A stretch of 64,000 nt of DNA from contig JAJZQN010000010.1 in NCBI GenBank assembly GCA_021847605.1, forward strand, positions 1-64,000, read 5' to 3'. The position numbers were made by a program, and so were the translations under genes. This document shows, in pieces, positions 31,297-41,581 of the stretch (positions within the stretch are counted from its first letter, which is position 1; each line of letters opens with the position of its first letter). The notes beneath the pieces are model-generated. The model saw nothing but the letters and a program-made list of their open reading frames with translations. It did not search any database and was not told where the DNA came from. Origin of the DNA: Pseudomonadota bacterium. GTDB lineage: Bacteria; Pseudomonadota; Alphaproteobacteria; Sphingomonadales; Sphingomonadaceae.

Positions 31297-31866
31297 ATGG
31301 ATGCATTGCTGCTGGCTCTGATTGGCTGTTTGCTGGGTGAAATGGGGGGCAGAGGGCAATGGCTCGTCCTTGCGCTCGCGAATCGTTTTGAGCGGGATGG
31401 CGCCATCATCGCGGGCATCATCGTCGCGGCGATCGCCAATGCCGCCCTTTCCGCGCTGGCGGGGGCATGGATCGGCCCGATGCTTGGACCTTATGCCCGG
31501 CTGCTGTTTCTGGCGCTAGCCATGGCTTTCCTTGGCGCGGGGCTGTTATGGCCCATGCGTCGGCCCGACCCGCTGGATGGGTGGCGCATCGGTCCTTTTC
31601 TGACCAGCGCGCTTGGCCTTTTCATCCTTTCCTTTGGCGAGGGATCGCAATTCCTGATTCTGGGTATCGCTGCGCGGATGAATCCGCCCGTGCTGGCGGC
31701 GGTCGGCGGGGCGATCGGCGTGATTATTGCCATGGTGCCGGTGGTGGCGATGCGGGACCGTTTCTTTGCGGTCATGCCGCTGCGGGCGATTCGCTGGACG
31801 GGCGGCGCGCTATTGCTGCTGGCTGCGGCCATCATGGCGTTGAAAGCTGTCGGCCTCATGGCCTGA
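31297..31866 (+). CDS. TMEM165/GDT1-like (UPF0016-like) membrane protein with degenerate motifs
   Basis: Two repeated halves: LGEMGGRGQWLVLALANRF and LSFGEGSQFLILGIAARMNPPVLAAVGGAIGVIIA mirror the two ExGD(K/R)(T/S) repeats of GDT1 but lack the acidic/basic core. Confidence 0.6.
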   Translation: MDALLLALIGCLLGEMGGRGQWLVLALANRFERDGAIIAGIIVAAIANAALSALAGAWIGPMLGPYARLLFLALAMAFLGAGLLWPMRRPDPLDGWRIGPFLTSALGLFILSFGEGSQFLILGIAARMNPPVLAAVGGAIGVIIAMVPVVAMRDRFFAVMPLRAIRWTGGALLLLAAAIMALKAVGLMA

Positions 31867-31984
31867 CTATTGCTGATCGATTGCTTCCATCAGCCTGATC
31901 GGGATTTCCACCGCGAAAAAATGGCACCATCTGGCGCGCCAATCATTATATATCCGAAATATATTTGCGAACAGGAGGACATAG

Positions 31985-32476
31985 ATGACCGCCCCCGACC
32001 TCAAGACCCCGACTGACCTGCGCAGCAACGCCACCAAGTCCGTTGCCGAAGCGCTGAACGGCGCGCTGGCGGACAGCTATGCGCTGTATCTCAAGACCAA
32101 GAATTTCCACTGGCACGTCTCCGGCCCGCATTTCCGCGACTATCATCTGATGTTCGACGAGCAGGCGACCGAGATTTTGGGCGTGACCGACCTGATCGCC
32201 GAGCGCGTGCGCAAGACCGGCAATGTGACCCTGCGCTCGATCGGCGACATCGCCCGTCATCAGACGGTGAAGGATAATGACGCCGAATTCGTCAGCCCGG
32301 CCGACATGCTCAAGGAATTGCGCGACGACAATCTGGCGCTGGTCGAAACCTTCCGCGCGGTGAAGGCCGCCGCCACCGAAGCGGGCGACAATGCGACCGA
32401 AGGCATCGTCGACGACTGGACTGATCAGGCCGAACAGCGCGCCTGGTTCCTGTTCGAGGCTGCACGCGGGGCGTAA
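31985..32476 (+). CDS. dps: Dps family DNA-binding ferritin-like protein
   Basis: LKTKNFHWHVSGPHFRDYHLMFDEQATEI: Dps signature and ferroxidase residues. Confidence 0.95.
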   Translation: MTAPDLKTPTDLRSNATKSVAEALNGALADSYALYLKTKNFHWHVSGPHFRDYHLMFDEQATEILGVTDLIAERVRKTGNVTLRSIGDIARHQTVKDNDAEFVSPADMLKELRDDNLALVETFRAVKAAATEAGDNATEGIVDDWTDQAEQRAWFLFEAARGA

Positions 32477-32484
32477 GCCATAAA

Positions 32485-32518
32485 AAAAAGCCCTCCGGTT
32501 CATGCCGGAGGGCTTTTT
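32485..32518. terminator. Bidirectional intrinsic terminator
   Basis: aaaaagccctccgg-ttcatg-ccggagggcttttt between convergent dps and the greA/B-like gene. Confidence 0.92.
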
Positions 32519-32540
32519 CCATTCATAGCAGGGTGGCTGA

Positions 32541-33011
32541 TCAGGCTTCGCGCACGACCTCGATTTCGATTATCTCCACCGCTTCCACCTTGCCGGCGAA
32601 ATCGACTGACTCGCCGACTTCCGCATCCATCATCGCGCGGGCGAGGGGGGAGGAAAAGCTGATGCGGCCCTCATGCGGATCGGCTTCGTCGTCGCCGACG
32701 ATGGCCACGCTCTTTTCCTGCCGATTGAACCGATAGGTGACGCGCGTGCCGAACGCGACCGCCTCGCCATCTGCCACGGGCCGCAACTCCGCAGTCGCCA
32801 GCCGGGTACGCCAATAGCGCAACTCGCGCTTATGCTTCTTGCCCGCTTCCTCTTCCATCGCGGCGGTATCGACGGCTTCCATCGCCTCCACCTTCTCCCG
32901 CGTCAGCCGCAGTCCACGCGCCGTAACCCAATTGGGGCCGGGCGGGATGGGCAGCTCGAATTTGGGTTCCATATGCTCATCGTCGCTCTCGCGACGGAAG
33001 GCGACGCTCAT
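32541..33011 (-). CDS. GreA/GreB-family transcription elongation factor
   Basis: ELPIPPGPNWVTARGLRLTREKVEAME...GDDEADPHEGRISFSSPLARAMMDAEVGE: coiled-coil plus C-terminal GreA/B motif. Confidence 0.88.
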   Translation of the reverse strand: MSVAFRRESDDEHMEPKFELPIPPGPNWVTARGLRLTREKVEAMEAVDTAAMEEEAGKKHKRELRYWRTRLATAELRPVADGEAVAFGTRVTYRFNRQEKSVAIVGDDEADPHEGRISFSSPLARAMMDAEVGESVDFAGKVEAVEIIEIEVVREA

Positions 33012-33066
33012 CGCTCTCTCCTAATAATATTGGGTATTGGAAGGTCCGGTCGGTCAGGCGGCCGGA

Positions 33067-34893
33067 TCAATCCTCGTCGAACAGCCCGGCAAGCTGTTCC
33101 ACCATCGTCCCGCCCAGTTGCTCGGCGTCCATGATGGTGACGGCACGACGATAATAGCGGGTAACGTCATGGCCGATGCCGATGGCGACCAGCTGCACCG
33201 GCGACCGATTCTCGATCCATTCGATCACCTGTCGCAAATGCCGCTCCAGATAGGTGCCGCTGTTGACCGACAGGGTGCTGTCGTCGACCGGCGCGCCGTC
33301 GGAAATCACCATCAGGATGCGCCGTTCCTCTGGCCGGGCGATCAGGCGGCTATGCGCCCACAGCAGCGCCTCACCGTCGATATTTTCCTTCAACAGGCCT
33401 TCGCGCATCATCAGACCCAGATTCTTGCGCGCCCGCCGCCATGGATCGTCCGCTTTCTTGTAGACGATATGGCGCAGGTCGTTGAGGCGTCCGGGCATCG
33501 GCGGACGTCCGGCAGCCAGCCATTGCTCGCGGCTCTGTCCGCCCTTCCATGCGCGGGTGGTAAAGCCCAATATCTCGGTCTTGACCCCGCACCGTTCCAG
33601 CGTGCGCGCCATGATGTCGGCGCTGATCGCGGCAATGCTGATCGGGCGGCCGCGCATGGAACCGCTATTGTCGATCAGCAGCGTGACCACCGTGTCGCGA
33701 AATTCGGTGTCGCGCTCGATCTTGTAGGACAGCGATCGCGTCGGATCGACCACGATCCGCGTGAGGCGAGCGGCGTCGAGCAGCCCTTCTTCCTGATCGA
33801 AGTCCCAGGACCGCGACTGTTGCGCCATCAGGCGGCGTTGCAGGCGGTTGGCCAGTTTCGTGACCGCGCCCTGCAAGCTGACCAGCTGTTGATCGAGGAA
33901 GCCGCGCAGGCGCAGCAGTTCATCCTCGTCGCACAGATCCTCCGGGCTAACGATCTCGTCATATTTCACCGTATAGGGCTTGTAATCGAAACCGGGCGGC
34001 AGGTCGGACATCGGCCGGTTCGGGCGCACGGGCAACATGCCGTCCTCGCCCATATCGTCCGCGCCATCTTCACTATCGGCGTCGAATTCGTCGCTATATT
34101 CGGTTTCGCCCTCTTCCGTTTCGCCGCCCTTGTCCTCGGACCGGGCTTCGGCATTCATGTCGCTGTCGCCGGCCTCTTCCTGACCGCTTTCGCCTTCTTC
34201 CTGCTGCTCGTCCTCGTCCTCGCCCTCGTCCTGTTCTTCGGGATCTTCGGTATCGGGCGGAACGTCCGCGTCGACGAGGTTGAGATGTTCCAGCAGGGCG
34301 CCGGTCAGCTTTTGAAAGGCGCGCTGGTCGTCGATGGCGAGGGCCAGCGCGTCGAGATCGGCGCCGGCCTTGTCCTCGATCCACTGGTCGACCATGGCAA
34401 CGCCTTCGGCCGCTGCCTTGGGAATGGCCTGTCCGGTCAGCCGTTCGCGCACCTTCAATGCCAGCGCAGTCGACAGCGGCACTTCGTCGGCCGAACGGGC
34501 GCGGCGGATGGAATCGGATTTCAGCCGCAGGTCGAGCGCATGGTTGAGGTTGGCGCGCACACCTTCCATCGACCGCGCGCCGATCGCTTCCACGCGGGCC
34601 TGTTCCACCGCGTCGAACACGGCGCGCGCCACCGCTTCGGACGGTGCGGCGGTGGCATGGACGCGGGCATTATGGTGGCGCAGCTTCAGCGCATTGGCGT
34701 CGGCAAAGCCGCGGGCCAGCGCCACCTGATCGGCGGGCAGGTTGCGGCCGGGCGTCGGCACCTTGATCGCCTTGCCCGCCATATGCGGCGTATCGGCGGT
34801 GAAGCTGACCTCCACCTCCGCGTCGCGCGTCATCGCACGCGCTGCGCCGGACAGGACTTCCTTGAATGCGTCGAGAGGGGAGCGTTCGCTCAT
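33067..34893 (-). CDS. cobT: Cobaltochelatase CobT-like subunit (VWA domain)
   Basis: Acidic linker ([20 protein letters not shown]...), [56 protein letters not shown]: CobT VWA/MIDAS. Confidence 0.93.
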   Translation of the reverse strand: MSERSPLDAFKEVLSGAARAMTRDAEVEVSFTADTPHMAGKAIKVPTPGRNLPADQVALARGFADANALKLRHHNARVHATAAPSEAVARAVFDAVEQARVEAIGARSMEGVRANLNHALDLRLKSDSIRRARSADEVPLSTALALKVRERLTGQAIPKAAAEGVAMVDQWIEDKAGADLDALALAIDDQRAFQKLTGALLEHLNLVDADVPPDTEDPEEQDEGEDEDEQQEEGESGQEEAGDSDMNAEARSEDKGGETEEGETEYSDEFDADSEDGADDMGEDGMLPVRPNRPMSDLPPGFDYKPYTVKYDEIVSPEDLCDEDELLRLRGFLDQQLVSLQGAVTKLANRLQRRLMAQQSRSWDFDQEEGLLDAARLTRIVVDPTRSLSYKIERDTEFRDTVVTLLIDNSGSMRGRPISIAAISADIMARTLERCGVKTEILGFTTRAWKGGQSREQWLAAGRPPMPGRLNDLRHIVYKKADDPWRRARKNLGLMMREGLLKENIDGEALLWAHSRLIARPEERRILMVISDGAPVDDSTLSVNSGTYLERHLRQVIEWIENRSPVQLVAIGIGHDVTRYYRRAVTIMDAEQLGGTMVEQLAGLFDED

Positions 34894-35312
34894 CGTCCCT
34901 CCGGATCGCCCACGCGCGGCACGGCGATCGTCTCGATCTGCGTCTCGACTTCGCTCATCAGCTTGTGGACGGGGCATTTGGCGGCCACCGCGATCAGCCT
35001 GTCATGCTGATCGTCGCTCATCGGTCCGGTTACGGCGATGCGGGTGGTCAGCTTGTAAATGCCCTTGCGTTCCTGACTGGCGTCGCGGACGACGCCGACA
35101 TGGATATTCTCCACCGGAATGTCGTTGCGCTGCGCATACCAGAGCATCGTCATCGCCTTGCACGCGCCCAGCGCCGCATCATACAGGTCATGCGGGTCCG
35201 CGCCGGCATCGCTGCCATCGGGCGCCGACATATCGGCAACGATCTCATGCCCCCGAATGCTGATCCGGTGTGCGGTTCCGCCTGCGGGGTCGATCCGTTC
35301 GACGACGATCAT
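34890..35312 (-). CDS. OsmC family protein
   Basis: [36 protein letters not shown]; conserved OsmC Cys-containing motif. ATGA overlap with cobT. Confidence 0.88.
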   Translation of the reverse strand: MIVVERIDPAGGTAHRISIRGHEIVADMSAPDGSDAGADPHDLYDAALGACKAMTMLWYAQRNDIPVENIHVGVVRDASQERKGIYKLTTRIAVTGPMSDDQHDRLIAVAAKCPVHKLMSEVETQIETIAVPRVGDPEGR

Positions 35313-35347
35313 GGCTCAGCCTCCTTCCATCGGGGCCGTGCGAACGT

Positions 35348-36355
35348 TCAGTTCGCCCGGCTCGCCACGCTTTCGGGCAGATCCTTGCCGAAGACGCGCT
35401 GATAATATTCGGCGACCAGCGCCCGCTCGGCCTCATCGCATTTGTTGAGGAAGCTCAGGCGGAAGGCGAAGCCGACATTCTTGAAGATCAGCGCATTCTG
35501 CGCCCAGCTGATGACGGTACGCGGGGACATGACGGTCGAAATATCGCCGTTGACGAAGCCCTGACGGGTCAGTTCGGCAACCTTGATCATATTTTCGACT
35601 TCTTTGCGGCCGCCCTCATGATCATATTCGCCCGACTTGGCCAGCACCACCTGCGCCTCGGTCGCGGCGGGCAGATAGTTCAGGGCGACGACCAGATTCC
35701 AGCGGTCCATCTGACCCTGATTGATCTGTTGTGTGCCGTGATAGAGGCCCGTCGTATCGCCCAGGCCCACCGTGTTGGCGGTGGCGAACAGGCGGAACCA
35801 GGGGTTGGGGCGGATCACGCGATTCTGGTCGAGCAGCGTCATCTTGCCATCGGTTTCCAGCACGCGCTGGATCACGAACATCACGTCGGGGCGACCGGCA
35901 TCATATTCGTCGAACACCAGCGCAACGGGGCGCTGCAACGACCAGGGGAGCAGGCCTTCCTTGAATTCCGTGACCTGTTGCCCGTCCTTCAGCACGATGG
36001 CGTCACGCCCGACCAGATCGATGCGGCTGATATGCGCGTCGAGGTTGATGCGGATGCACGGCCAGTTCAGGCGGGCGGCGATCTGTTCGATATGGCTCGA
36101 CTTGCCGGTGCCATGATAGCCCTGCACCATGACTCGGCGATTATAGGCAAATCCGGCCAGAATCGCGAGCGTGGTGTCCGGGTCGAACACATAGGCGGGG
36201 TCAAGGTCGGGCACGCGCTCGTCGGCTTCCGAAAAGGCCGGAATCTTCATATCGACGTCGACGCCGAAGATTTCGCGGGCATCCACCTCACGGTCGGGCG
36301 CTTCCAGCAGCGTTTCGGCGCGGGTGTCAGGCTGGACGTTCGAAATATCGGTCAT
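35348..36355 (-). CDS. cobS: Cobaltochelatase CobS-like subunit (AAA+ ATPase)
   Basis: [44 protein letters not shown]...[22 protein letters not shown]: CobS/MoxR-like AAA+. Confidence 0.95.
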   Translation of the reverse strand: MTDISNVQPDTRAETLLEAPDREVDAREIFGVDVDMKIPAFSEADERVPDLDPAYVFDPDTTLAILAGFAYNRRVMVQGYHGTGKSSHIEQIAARLNWPCIRINLDAHISRIDLVGRDAIVLKDGQQVTEFKEGLLPWSLQRPVALVFDEYDAGRPDVMFVIQRVLETDGKMTLLDQNRVIRPNPWFRLFATANTVGLGDTTGLYHGTQQINQGQMDRWNLVVALNYLPAATEAQVVLAKSGEYDHEGGRKEVENMIKVAELTRQGFVNGDISTVMSPRTVISWAQNALIFKNVGFAFRLSFLNKCDEAERALVAEYYQRVFGKDLPESVASRAN

Positions 36356-36442
36356 CGGGCAAGTCATCTTTCTGCGATTCATTCGCGCCCTAACCCAGAT
36401 TCAAAGGGCGTGTCGATACAGTGGGGCCAGTTGGCGTGCGGA

Positions 36443-37732
36443 TCAAGCTGCCCATTCTTCCAAATTGGCTTCTTCGCCGATCAGGGCAAGGCCGTGGGCG
36501 ATCGACGTGAGTTCGCCGCCGGTCGCGATCCTGTCCGCCCCGAACCGGGCATCGAATATCCGCCTTATGGCCGGTATCAATGACGATCCGCCGGTCAGGA
36601 ACACGCGGTCTATCTCCTGTGGCTGGACGCCCGCCTTGGCCAGAGCCTTGTCCACCGTCGCCTCGATCTGGGCGATGTCGGGTGCGATCCACTGTTCGAA
36701 ATCGCTGCGGGCGACCTGTGTTTCGATGATGAGGCCTGCGCCTTCGAACCGGAAGGGCGCGGTTTCCGCATCCGACAAAGCCCGCTTCAACGCGCCGACC
36801 GCATCATAGAGCGGATAGCCCAGTTCCTTTTCGATGACCGTGATCATACGGCCGATCGCCAGCGGATCGGCCGCCGCCTTCTGCAATCGGGCCAGTTCGT
36901 CCATCGTCCGCCGGTTGCGCATCAGCGCAAGGCGCGACCAGTCGGCGAAATCGGCGAAATAGCTGCGCGGTATCTCCAGTTCCTTGTCGAAACTGCGATA
37001 CAGCCCTCCCTTGCCCAGCATTGGCAGCACCAGATGGTCGAGGATGCGATAATCGAAACGATCGCCGGCCAGGCCGATGCCCGCCGACCCCAGCGGGATG
37101 CAGCGCTTGGCCGATCCGGGGGCTTCGACCCGCACGATCGAGAAATCGCTGGTGCCGCCGCCGAAATCCGCAACCAGCAGGGTCGCCGGCTCGGTCAGGC
37201 GGCTGGCATAGCTGAACGCGGCGCCCAGCGGTTCATAGACATAATGGACGTTAGCGCCGAAGCCGTCGAACATCGCGTCATAGCGTTTGCGCGCCAGCGC
37301 CTCGTCCGGGCGTGCGCCGGCATATTCGACCGGGCGGCCCACGATGATCCGGTCGGGCCGCTGATTTAGCGCGCCGCCGGCATGGCCAACCATCCTGCCG
37401 AGGAACATCTGGCCCAGCTCCTCGAAGCGAAAGCGCTTTTCGAAGATGCTGGCGCTTTCGAAGATCGGGCTGGCCGCTACCGACTTGAAACTTTGCAGGA
37501 AGCGGCTGTCTTCGGGAAATTCCAGATATTCCGCGATGGCAAAGGGGCCGGCTTCATGCGCCATGCCGCCTTTGACATCATGGTCATGCCAGAAGCACAG
37601 GGCAGACCGGAACACCGCGCCGGCCGCCTGATCGCCCACGAAATCCACCAGCCGCGATTCGCCGTCCGCTGACAGGGCGACGACGCTGTTCGTCGTACCG
37701 AAATCGAGGCCCAGCGCGCGTGGCTTGGTCAT
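36443..37732 (-). CDS. yegD: Hsp70-family protein, YegD-like
   Basis: LGLDFGTTNSVVALS...VADFGGGTSDFSIVRVEAP...VFLTGGSSLIPAIRRIF; lacks a canonical C-terminal DnaK lid. Confidence 0.9.
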   Translation of the reverse strand: MTKPRALGLDFGTTNSVVALSADGESRLVDFVGDQAAGAVFRSALCFWHDHDVKGGMAHEAGPFAIAEYLEFPEDSRFLQSFKSVAASPIFESASIFEKRFRFEELGQMFLGRMVGHAGGALNQRPDRIIVGRPVEYAGARPDEALARKRYDAMFDGFGANVHYVYEPLGAAFSYASRLTEPATLLVADFGGGTSDFSIVRVEAPGSAKRCIPLGSAGIGLAGDRFDYRILDHLVLPMLGKGGLYRSFDKELEIPRSYFADFADWSRLALMRNRRTMDELARLQKAAADPLAIGRMITVIEKELGYPLYDAVGALKRALSDAETAPFRFEGAGLIIETQVARSDFEQWIAPDIAQIEATVDKALAKAGVQPQEIDRVFLTGGSSLIPAIRRIFDARFGADRIATGGELTSIAHGLALIGEEANLEEWAA

Positions 37733-37955
37733 GGCGTGTCTCCGGGGATGGTCTGAAGGGGCGGGCGCCTATGGCAGGTGCGATCTGGATCATCAAGCGC
37801 CGACCATGGCTGAGAAGCTGTCCTACACCGCCTGATTTTTGCAATAGAGTTGCGGGTTCGCGCAGGTGCGGAACTTTTTCCTTTCCATTCCGAATTTGTA
37901 ATTATGTTGCGAATTCTTGTTTTAAAAAGTCAAAATCGCCGGGAAATGTGCGAAG

Positions 37956-38573
37956 TTAAGCGAAAGCCTCGGCCTTCCGCAAATGTCCATAGGCCTCGAT
38001 CACGGCCTGCAAAGCGCTTTCATGGCTGCGGTCGCCGCCATTATGATCGGGGTGATAGCGGCGCAGCAATTCGGTGTAGCGGGTACGCAGCAATTTGCGG
38101 TCGGCGTCGATGGGCAATTCCATCACGCGCATTTGACGACGGTCCTCATGCGACAGAAATTTGCCGTCCTGCCGCATCTGATTGTCGGCGCGCGCCTTGG
38201 CGACACGTTCCTTGAACTTGGCGCCGATGGCGTCGAGCGGATCGGAAAAATCAGCCCATTTGGGTGGCGGGCTGGTCGCATTGGACGAAAAGGCACGGGT
38301 TTCCCGCTCCCACCCGGCATAGGGCCGCTGGGCGGCGGCGATCTCTTCCGGGCTCATGCCGGTGAAGAAATTATAGCCCTGATTGAAAGCGCGCACATGG
38401 TCGAGGCACAGCCAGCGCCAGCGCGGGCCATCATGGCCGGACCGTTCCCCCTCCAGCGGCGGGGCGCGAAATTCCCCCGGTTCGGGGCAACCGGGCACCG
38501 CACAGGGGCGCTCGCTTTCCACACGGCCATGGAAACGATTGAAACGACGGGTCGAGAAAGGATCGCTGCTCAA
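37956..38573 (-). CDS. J-domain (DnaJ-like) protein
   Basis: C-terminal J-domain with HPD: LLRTRYTELLRRYHPDHNGGDRSHESALQAVIEAYGHLR. TTG start at 38573 with AGGAC upstream. Confidence 0.88.
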   Translation of the reverse strand: MSSDPFSTRRFNRFHGRVESERPCAVPGCPEPGEFRAPPLEGERSGHDGPRWRWLCLDHVRAFNQGYNFFTGMSPEEIAAAQRPYAGWERETRAFSSNATSPPPKWADFSDPLDAIGAKFKERVAKARADNQMRQDGKFLSHEDRRQMRVMELPIDADRKLLRTRYTELLRRYHPDHNGGDRSHESALQAVIEAYGHLRKAEAFA

Positions 38574-38618
38574 GATTGTCCTGATGAAACGGCTGGCAAA
38601 GCAGCCTATATAGGCGCC

Positions 38619-38909
38619 ATGACCACCGACCTCAAAGGCCCAGTCGCCACAGAAATCGAAGCGCGTCTGCGCGCCGCCCTTCTTCCCGAACGGCTCGCCG
38701 TCATCGACGACAGTGAAAAACATCGTGGCCATGCCGGGCATGACGGGTCGGGCGAAAGCCATTTCACCGTGGACATCGTGTCGGATCGCTTCACCGGGCA
38801 AAGCCGCGTTGCGCGCCAGCGGCTGGTCAACGCCGCGCTCGCCGACCTGTTGCGCGACAAGGTGCATGCCCTTGCCATCAAGGCACGGGCGCCGGGTGAA
38901 GCGGGATGA
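38619..38909 (+). CDS. bolA: BolA family protein
   Basis: EIEARLRAALLPERLAVIDDSEKHRGHAGHDGSGESHFTVDIVSDRFTGQSRVARQRLVNAALADLL. Confidence 0.95.
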   Translation: MTTDLKGPVATEIEARLRAALLPERLAVIDDSEKHRGHAGHDGSGESHFTVDIVSDRFTGQSRVARQRLVNAALADLLRDKVHALAIKARAPGEAG

Positions 38910-39808
38910 GCGACGACCTGTTCATTCAGATGATCGCGCCGACCACCCATGATCTGGGCGATTTCAAGGTCCATCGTTCGCTGCCTTCAAAAGGGCGGAC
39001 CATGGTCGGGCCTTTCATCTTTTTCGATCAGGCCGGGCCAGCCCGGATCGCGCCGGGGCAGGGCGTCGACGTGCGGCCGCATCCGCACATCAACCTTGCC
39101 ACCGTCACTTATATGTATGAAGGTGCCTTTCTGCATCGGGACTCGCTTGGCACCGAGCAGCTGATCGAGGCGGGGGCCGTCAACCTGATGACCGCAGGCA
39201 AGGGCATCGTCCATTCCGAACGGTCGCCCGATGAGGAGCGCAGCAAGGGGTCGAAACTTTCGGCCATCCAAACCTGGCTGGCGCTGCCCGACGCGCTGGA
39301 GGAAATGGACCCGGCGTTCGAACATGTGGGCGAAGGCGGTATGCCGATCATCGATTATGCCGGCGCCCGCGCCCGCGTCATCATGGGGTCGCTGTGGGGC
39401 GAAACATCGCCCGTCACCACCTATGCCCAGACCATCTATGCCGATATTCAGTTGTCGCCCGGTGGGCGCATCCCGATCGATCCGTCCGCAGAAGAACGGG
39501 CCATCTATGTCTCCGGCGGCGATGCCGCGCTCGATGGCATGCTGCTGACGCCTCAGACCCTCTATGTGCTGCGTCCCGGCGTGCGCGCGACTCTGATGAG
39601 TGTCGATGGTGGGCGGGTCGTGCTGTGCGGCGGCGAAGCGTTCAAAACGCCGCGCCATGTCTGGTGGAATTTCGTATCGTCCAGCCGCGACCGGCTGATG
39701 CAGGCGCGTGAGGACTGGGACGCGATGCGCTTTCCGTTGATCCCCGGCGACGATCAGGAATTCATTCCCATCCCGCAGGGACGGCCCAAGACCGTCAGCT
39801 ATCCCTGA
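38906..39808 (+). CDS. Pirin family protein
   Basis: GPFIFFDQAGPARIAPGQGVDVRPHPHINLATVTYMYEGAFLHRDSLGTEQLIEAGAVNLMTAGKGIVHSERSP: bicupin pirin motifs. ATGA overlap with bolA. Confidence 0.95.
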   Translation: MSDDLFIQMIAPTTHDLGDFKVHRSLPSKGRTMVGPFIFFDQAGPARIAPGQGVDVRPHPHINLATVTYMYEGAFLHRDSLGTEQLIEAGAVNLMTAGKGIVHSERSPDEERSKGSKLSAIQTWLALPDALEEMDPAFEHVGEGGMPIIDYAGARARVIMGSLWGETSPVTTYAQTIYADIQLSPGGRIPIDPSAEERAIYVSGGDAALDGMLLTPQTLYVLRPGVRATLMSVDGGRVVLCGGEAFKTPRHVWWNFVSSSRDRLMQAREDWDAMRFPLIPGDDQEFIPIPQGRPKTVSYP

Positions 39809-39811
39809 ATA

Positions 39812-39838
39812 TCTGGCGCCCGGTGACTGAGCGCCAGA
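39812..39838. terminator. Stem-loop between convergent genes
   Basis: tctggcgc-ccggtgactga-gcgccaga, followed by a third gcgccaga copy at 39846-39853. Confidence 0.5.
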
Positions 39839-39853
39839 ATATTGGGCGCCAGA

Positions 39854-40717
39854 TTACTGAACGAAGGTCAGCGAGAGATTTTCGGCATTTTTGGGAATGT
39901 CGATCCGGCTCTCGTTGATCGCGGCTTCCTCACCGGGTTTCAGCCGGGCCTTGTCCGCCTTGGTCGTCCAGCTGAACACCAGACGATTCTGCCGGTCGCG
40001 CAATTGCACCAGTACCGGCGGCAATGGCAGCGTCTGGCTGCCGCTGTTCACGATGCGGGCGCCAAAGGCGAAATATTCTTCCCCGGTTGGCAGCTTGCGA
40101 CGTTCGGCGGGCTTGGAAAGGTAGAAGAGCAGATCCGGGTCGCCTTCTTCCGCCACCAGCCCCAGGCTGACCGCCCATCCCGGCGGTCCGAAATAATAGA
40201 GCGAACCGCCCGCCGCGCCCGCCAGCAGGCAGAAGGCGATAGCGGCCCAGGTCCACAGCTTCATCCGGTTCCGGCGCGGCTTGAACGGAGGCTCCGGCGC
40301 AAAGCGGCTTTCCTCGACCGGATCGACAGGGGCGCCGGCATAAATGTCGTCGAACCGATGATCGGCAGGCGCTGCAATGACGGGAGCGGCGACGGAATCT
40401 TCGGCAGGCCGCTCTGGTGGAGCGGCTTCCGGCTCGGGCTGTGTGTCTGGTTCGACCCGGGCAGCTTCCTCAATCGCCGGTTCTTCCGCTGCGGGTGGTG
40501 CAGCCGGTTCCGTGACTGGAGGCGGCGGCGGTGGAGCAGGAGGCGGCGGGGCTATGGGCGTGGCCACAGGCGCGATGGTTTCGCGCGGCGCCAGTTCGGC
40601 GGCATCCTGAAACCAGCTATGCCGGCACGCCGCGCAACGGACCTGTCGGCCATTGGGTCCGACGGCACTGTCCGGCACGACATAGCGTGTCGCGCAATTG
40701 GGGCATACCAGTATCAT
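39854..40717 (-). CDS. MJ0042-type zinc-ribbon / DUF3426-like membrane protein
   Basis: [37 protein letters not shown] zinc ribbon; Pro-rich linker; TM; C-terminal domain. Divergent from ftsE. Confidence 0.88.
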   Translation of the reverse strand: MILVCPNCATRYVVPDSAVGPNGRQVRCAACRHSWFQDAAELAPRETIAPVATPIAPPPPAPPPPPPVTEPAAPPAAEEPAIEEAARVEPDTQPEPEAAPPERPAEDSVAAPVIAAPADHRFDDIYAGAPVDPVEESRFAPEPPFKPRRNRMKLWTWAAIAFCLLAGAAGGSLYYFGPPGWAVSLGLVAEEGDPDLLFYLSKPAERRKLPTGEEYFAFGARIVNSGSQTLPLPPVLVQLRDRQNRLVFSWTTKADKARLKPGEEAAINESRIDIPKNAENLSLTFVQ

Positions 40718-40870
40718 GACGCTTCATAGACATGGCAACGACTCCAGAGCAAGCGTCCAACGACGGGTTGCGTCAATCCGGGCGACTCGCGGGCTTTACG
40801 GGGCCGCGCCCACATGCCATGGCTGCGGCTTCGGGTAGGCAGGGAGCGCTAGGGGCGCCATCATTCTGAC

Positions 40871-41581
40871 ATGACGGCCATCGTTCAGTTCGAAAATGTC
40901 GGCCTGCGCTATGGTCTGGACAGCGAAACCCTTTCCGACGTCAGTTTTTCGCTCGCCAATGGCGGATTTTATTTCCTGACCGGCGCGTCGGGTGCCGGCA
41001 AGACGTCATTGCTCAAACTTCTGTATCTGGCTCAGAGGCCCAGCCGCGGTGTCATCCGTCTGTTCGGCGAAGATGTGGTGACATTGCCGCGCGGACGCCT
41101 GCCGGGCTTTCGCCGGCGCATCGGCGTCGTGTTTCAGGATTTCCGGCTGGTCCCGCATCTGTCCGCCTATGACAATATCGCCCTGCCCTTGCGTGTCGCA
41201 GGCATGGAGGAAAGCGAGATCGACGCGCCGGTCAGCGAAATGCTGAACTGGGTGGGGCTGGGCGACCGGGGGCAGGCGCGCCCCGCCACCCTGTCGGGCG
41301 GAGAACAGCAGCGCGTCGCCATCGCTCGCGCCGTGATCGGCCGCCCGGAAATATTGGTGGCCGACGAGCCGACCGGCAACGTCGATGCCGATATGGCCCG
41401 TCGTCTGATGACTCTGTTCGAAGCGCTCAATCGCCTTGGCACGACCATTGTCGTTGCCACCCACGACCTGCCGTTGATGCAGCAGGTTTCGGGTGCGCAG
41501 ATGATGCGGCTGGACAAGGGGAGGCTCGCTGACCCGACCGGGGCGCTGCGATACCCGCCCCGTGCGCAGGGCGGCGAATAA
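40871..41581 (+). CDS. ftsE: Cell division ATP-binding protein FtsE
   Basis: VQFENVGLRYG...FLTGASGAGKTSLLKLLYLAQRPSRGVIRLFGEDV...LSGGEQQRVAIARA. Confidence 0.95.
   Translation: MTAIVQFENVGLRYGLDSETLSDVSFSLANGGFYFLTGASGAGKTSLLKLLYLAQRPSRGVIRLFGEDVVTLPRGRLPGFRRRIGVVFQDFRLVPHLSAYDNIALPLRVAGMEESEIDAPVSEMLNWVGLGDRGQARPATLSGGEQQRVAIARAVIGRPEILVADEPTGNVDADMARRLMTLFEALNRLGTTIVVATHDLPLMQQVSGAQMMRLDKGRLADPTGALRYPPRAQGGE

Noticed and set aside
33037-35010. 657-aa plus-strand ORF opposite cobT
   Set aside because: Antisense artefact; cobT VWA motifs are clear on the minus strand.
36356-36442. Cobalamin riboswitch near cobS or the TonB receptor
   Set aside because: No conserved B12-box-like sequence recognised at either locus.
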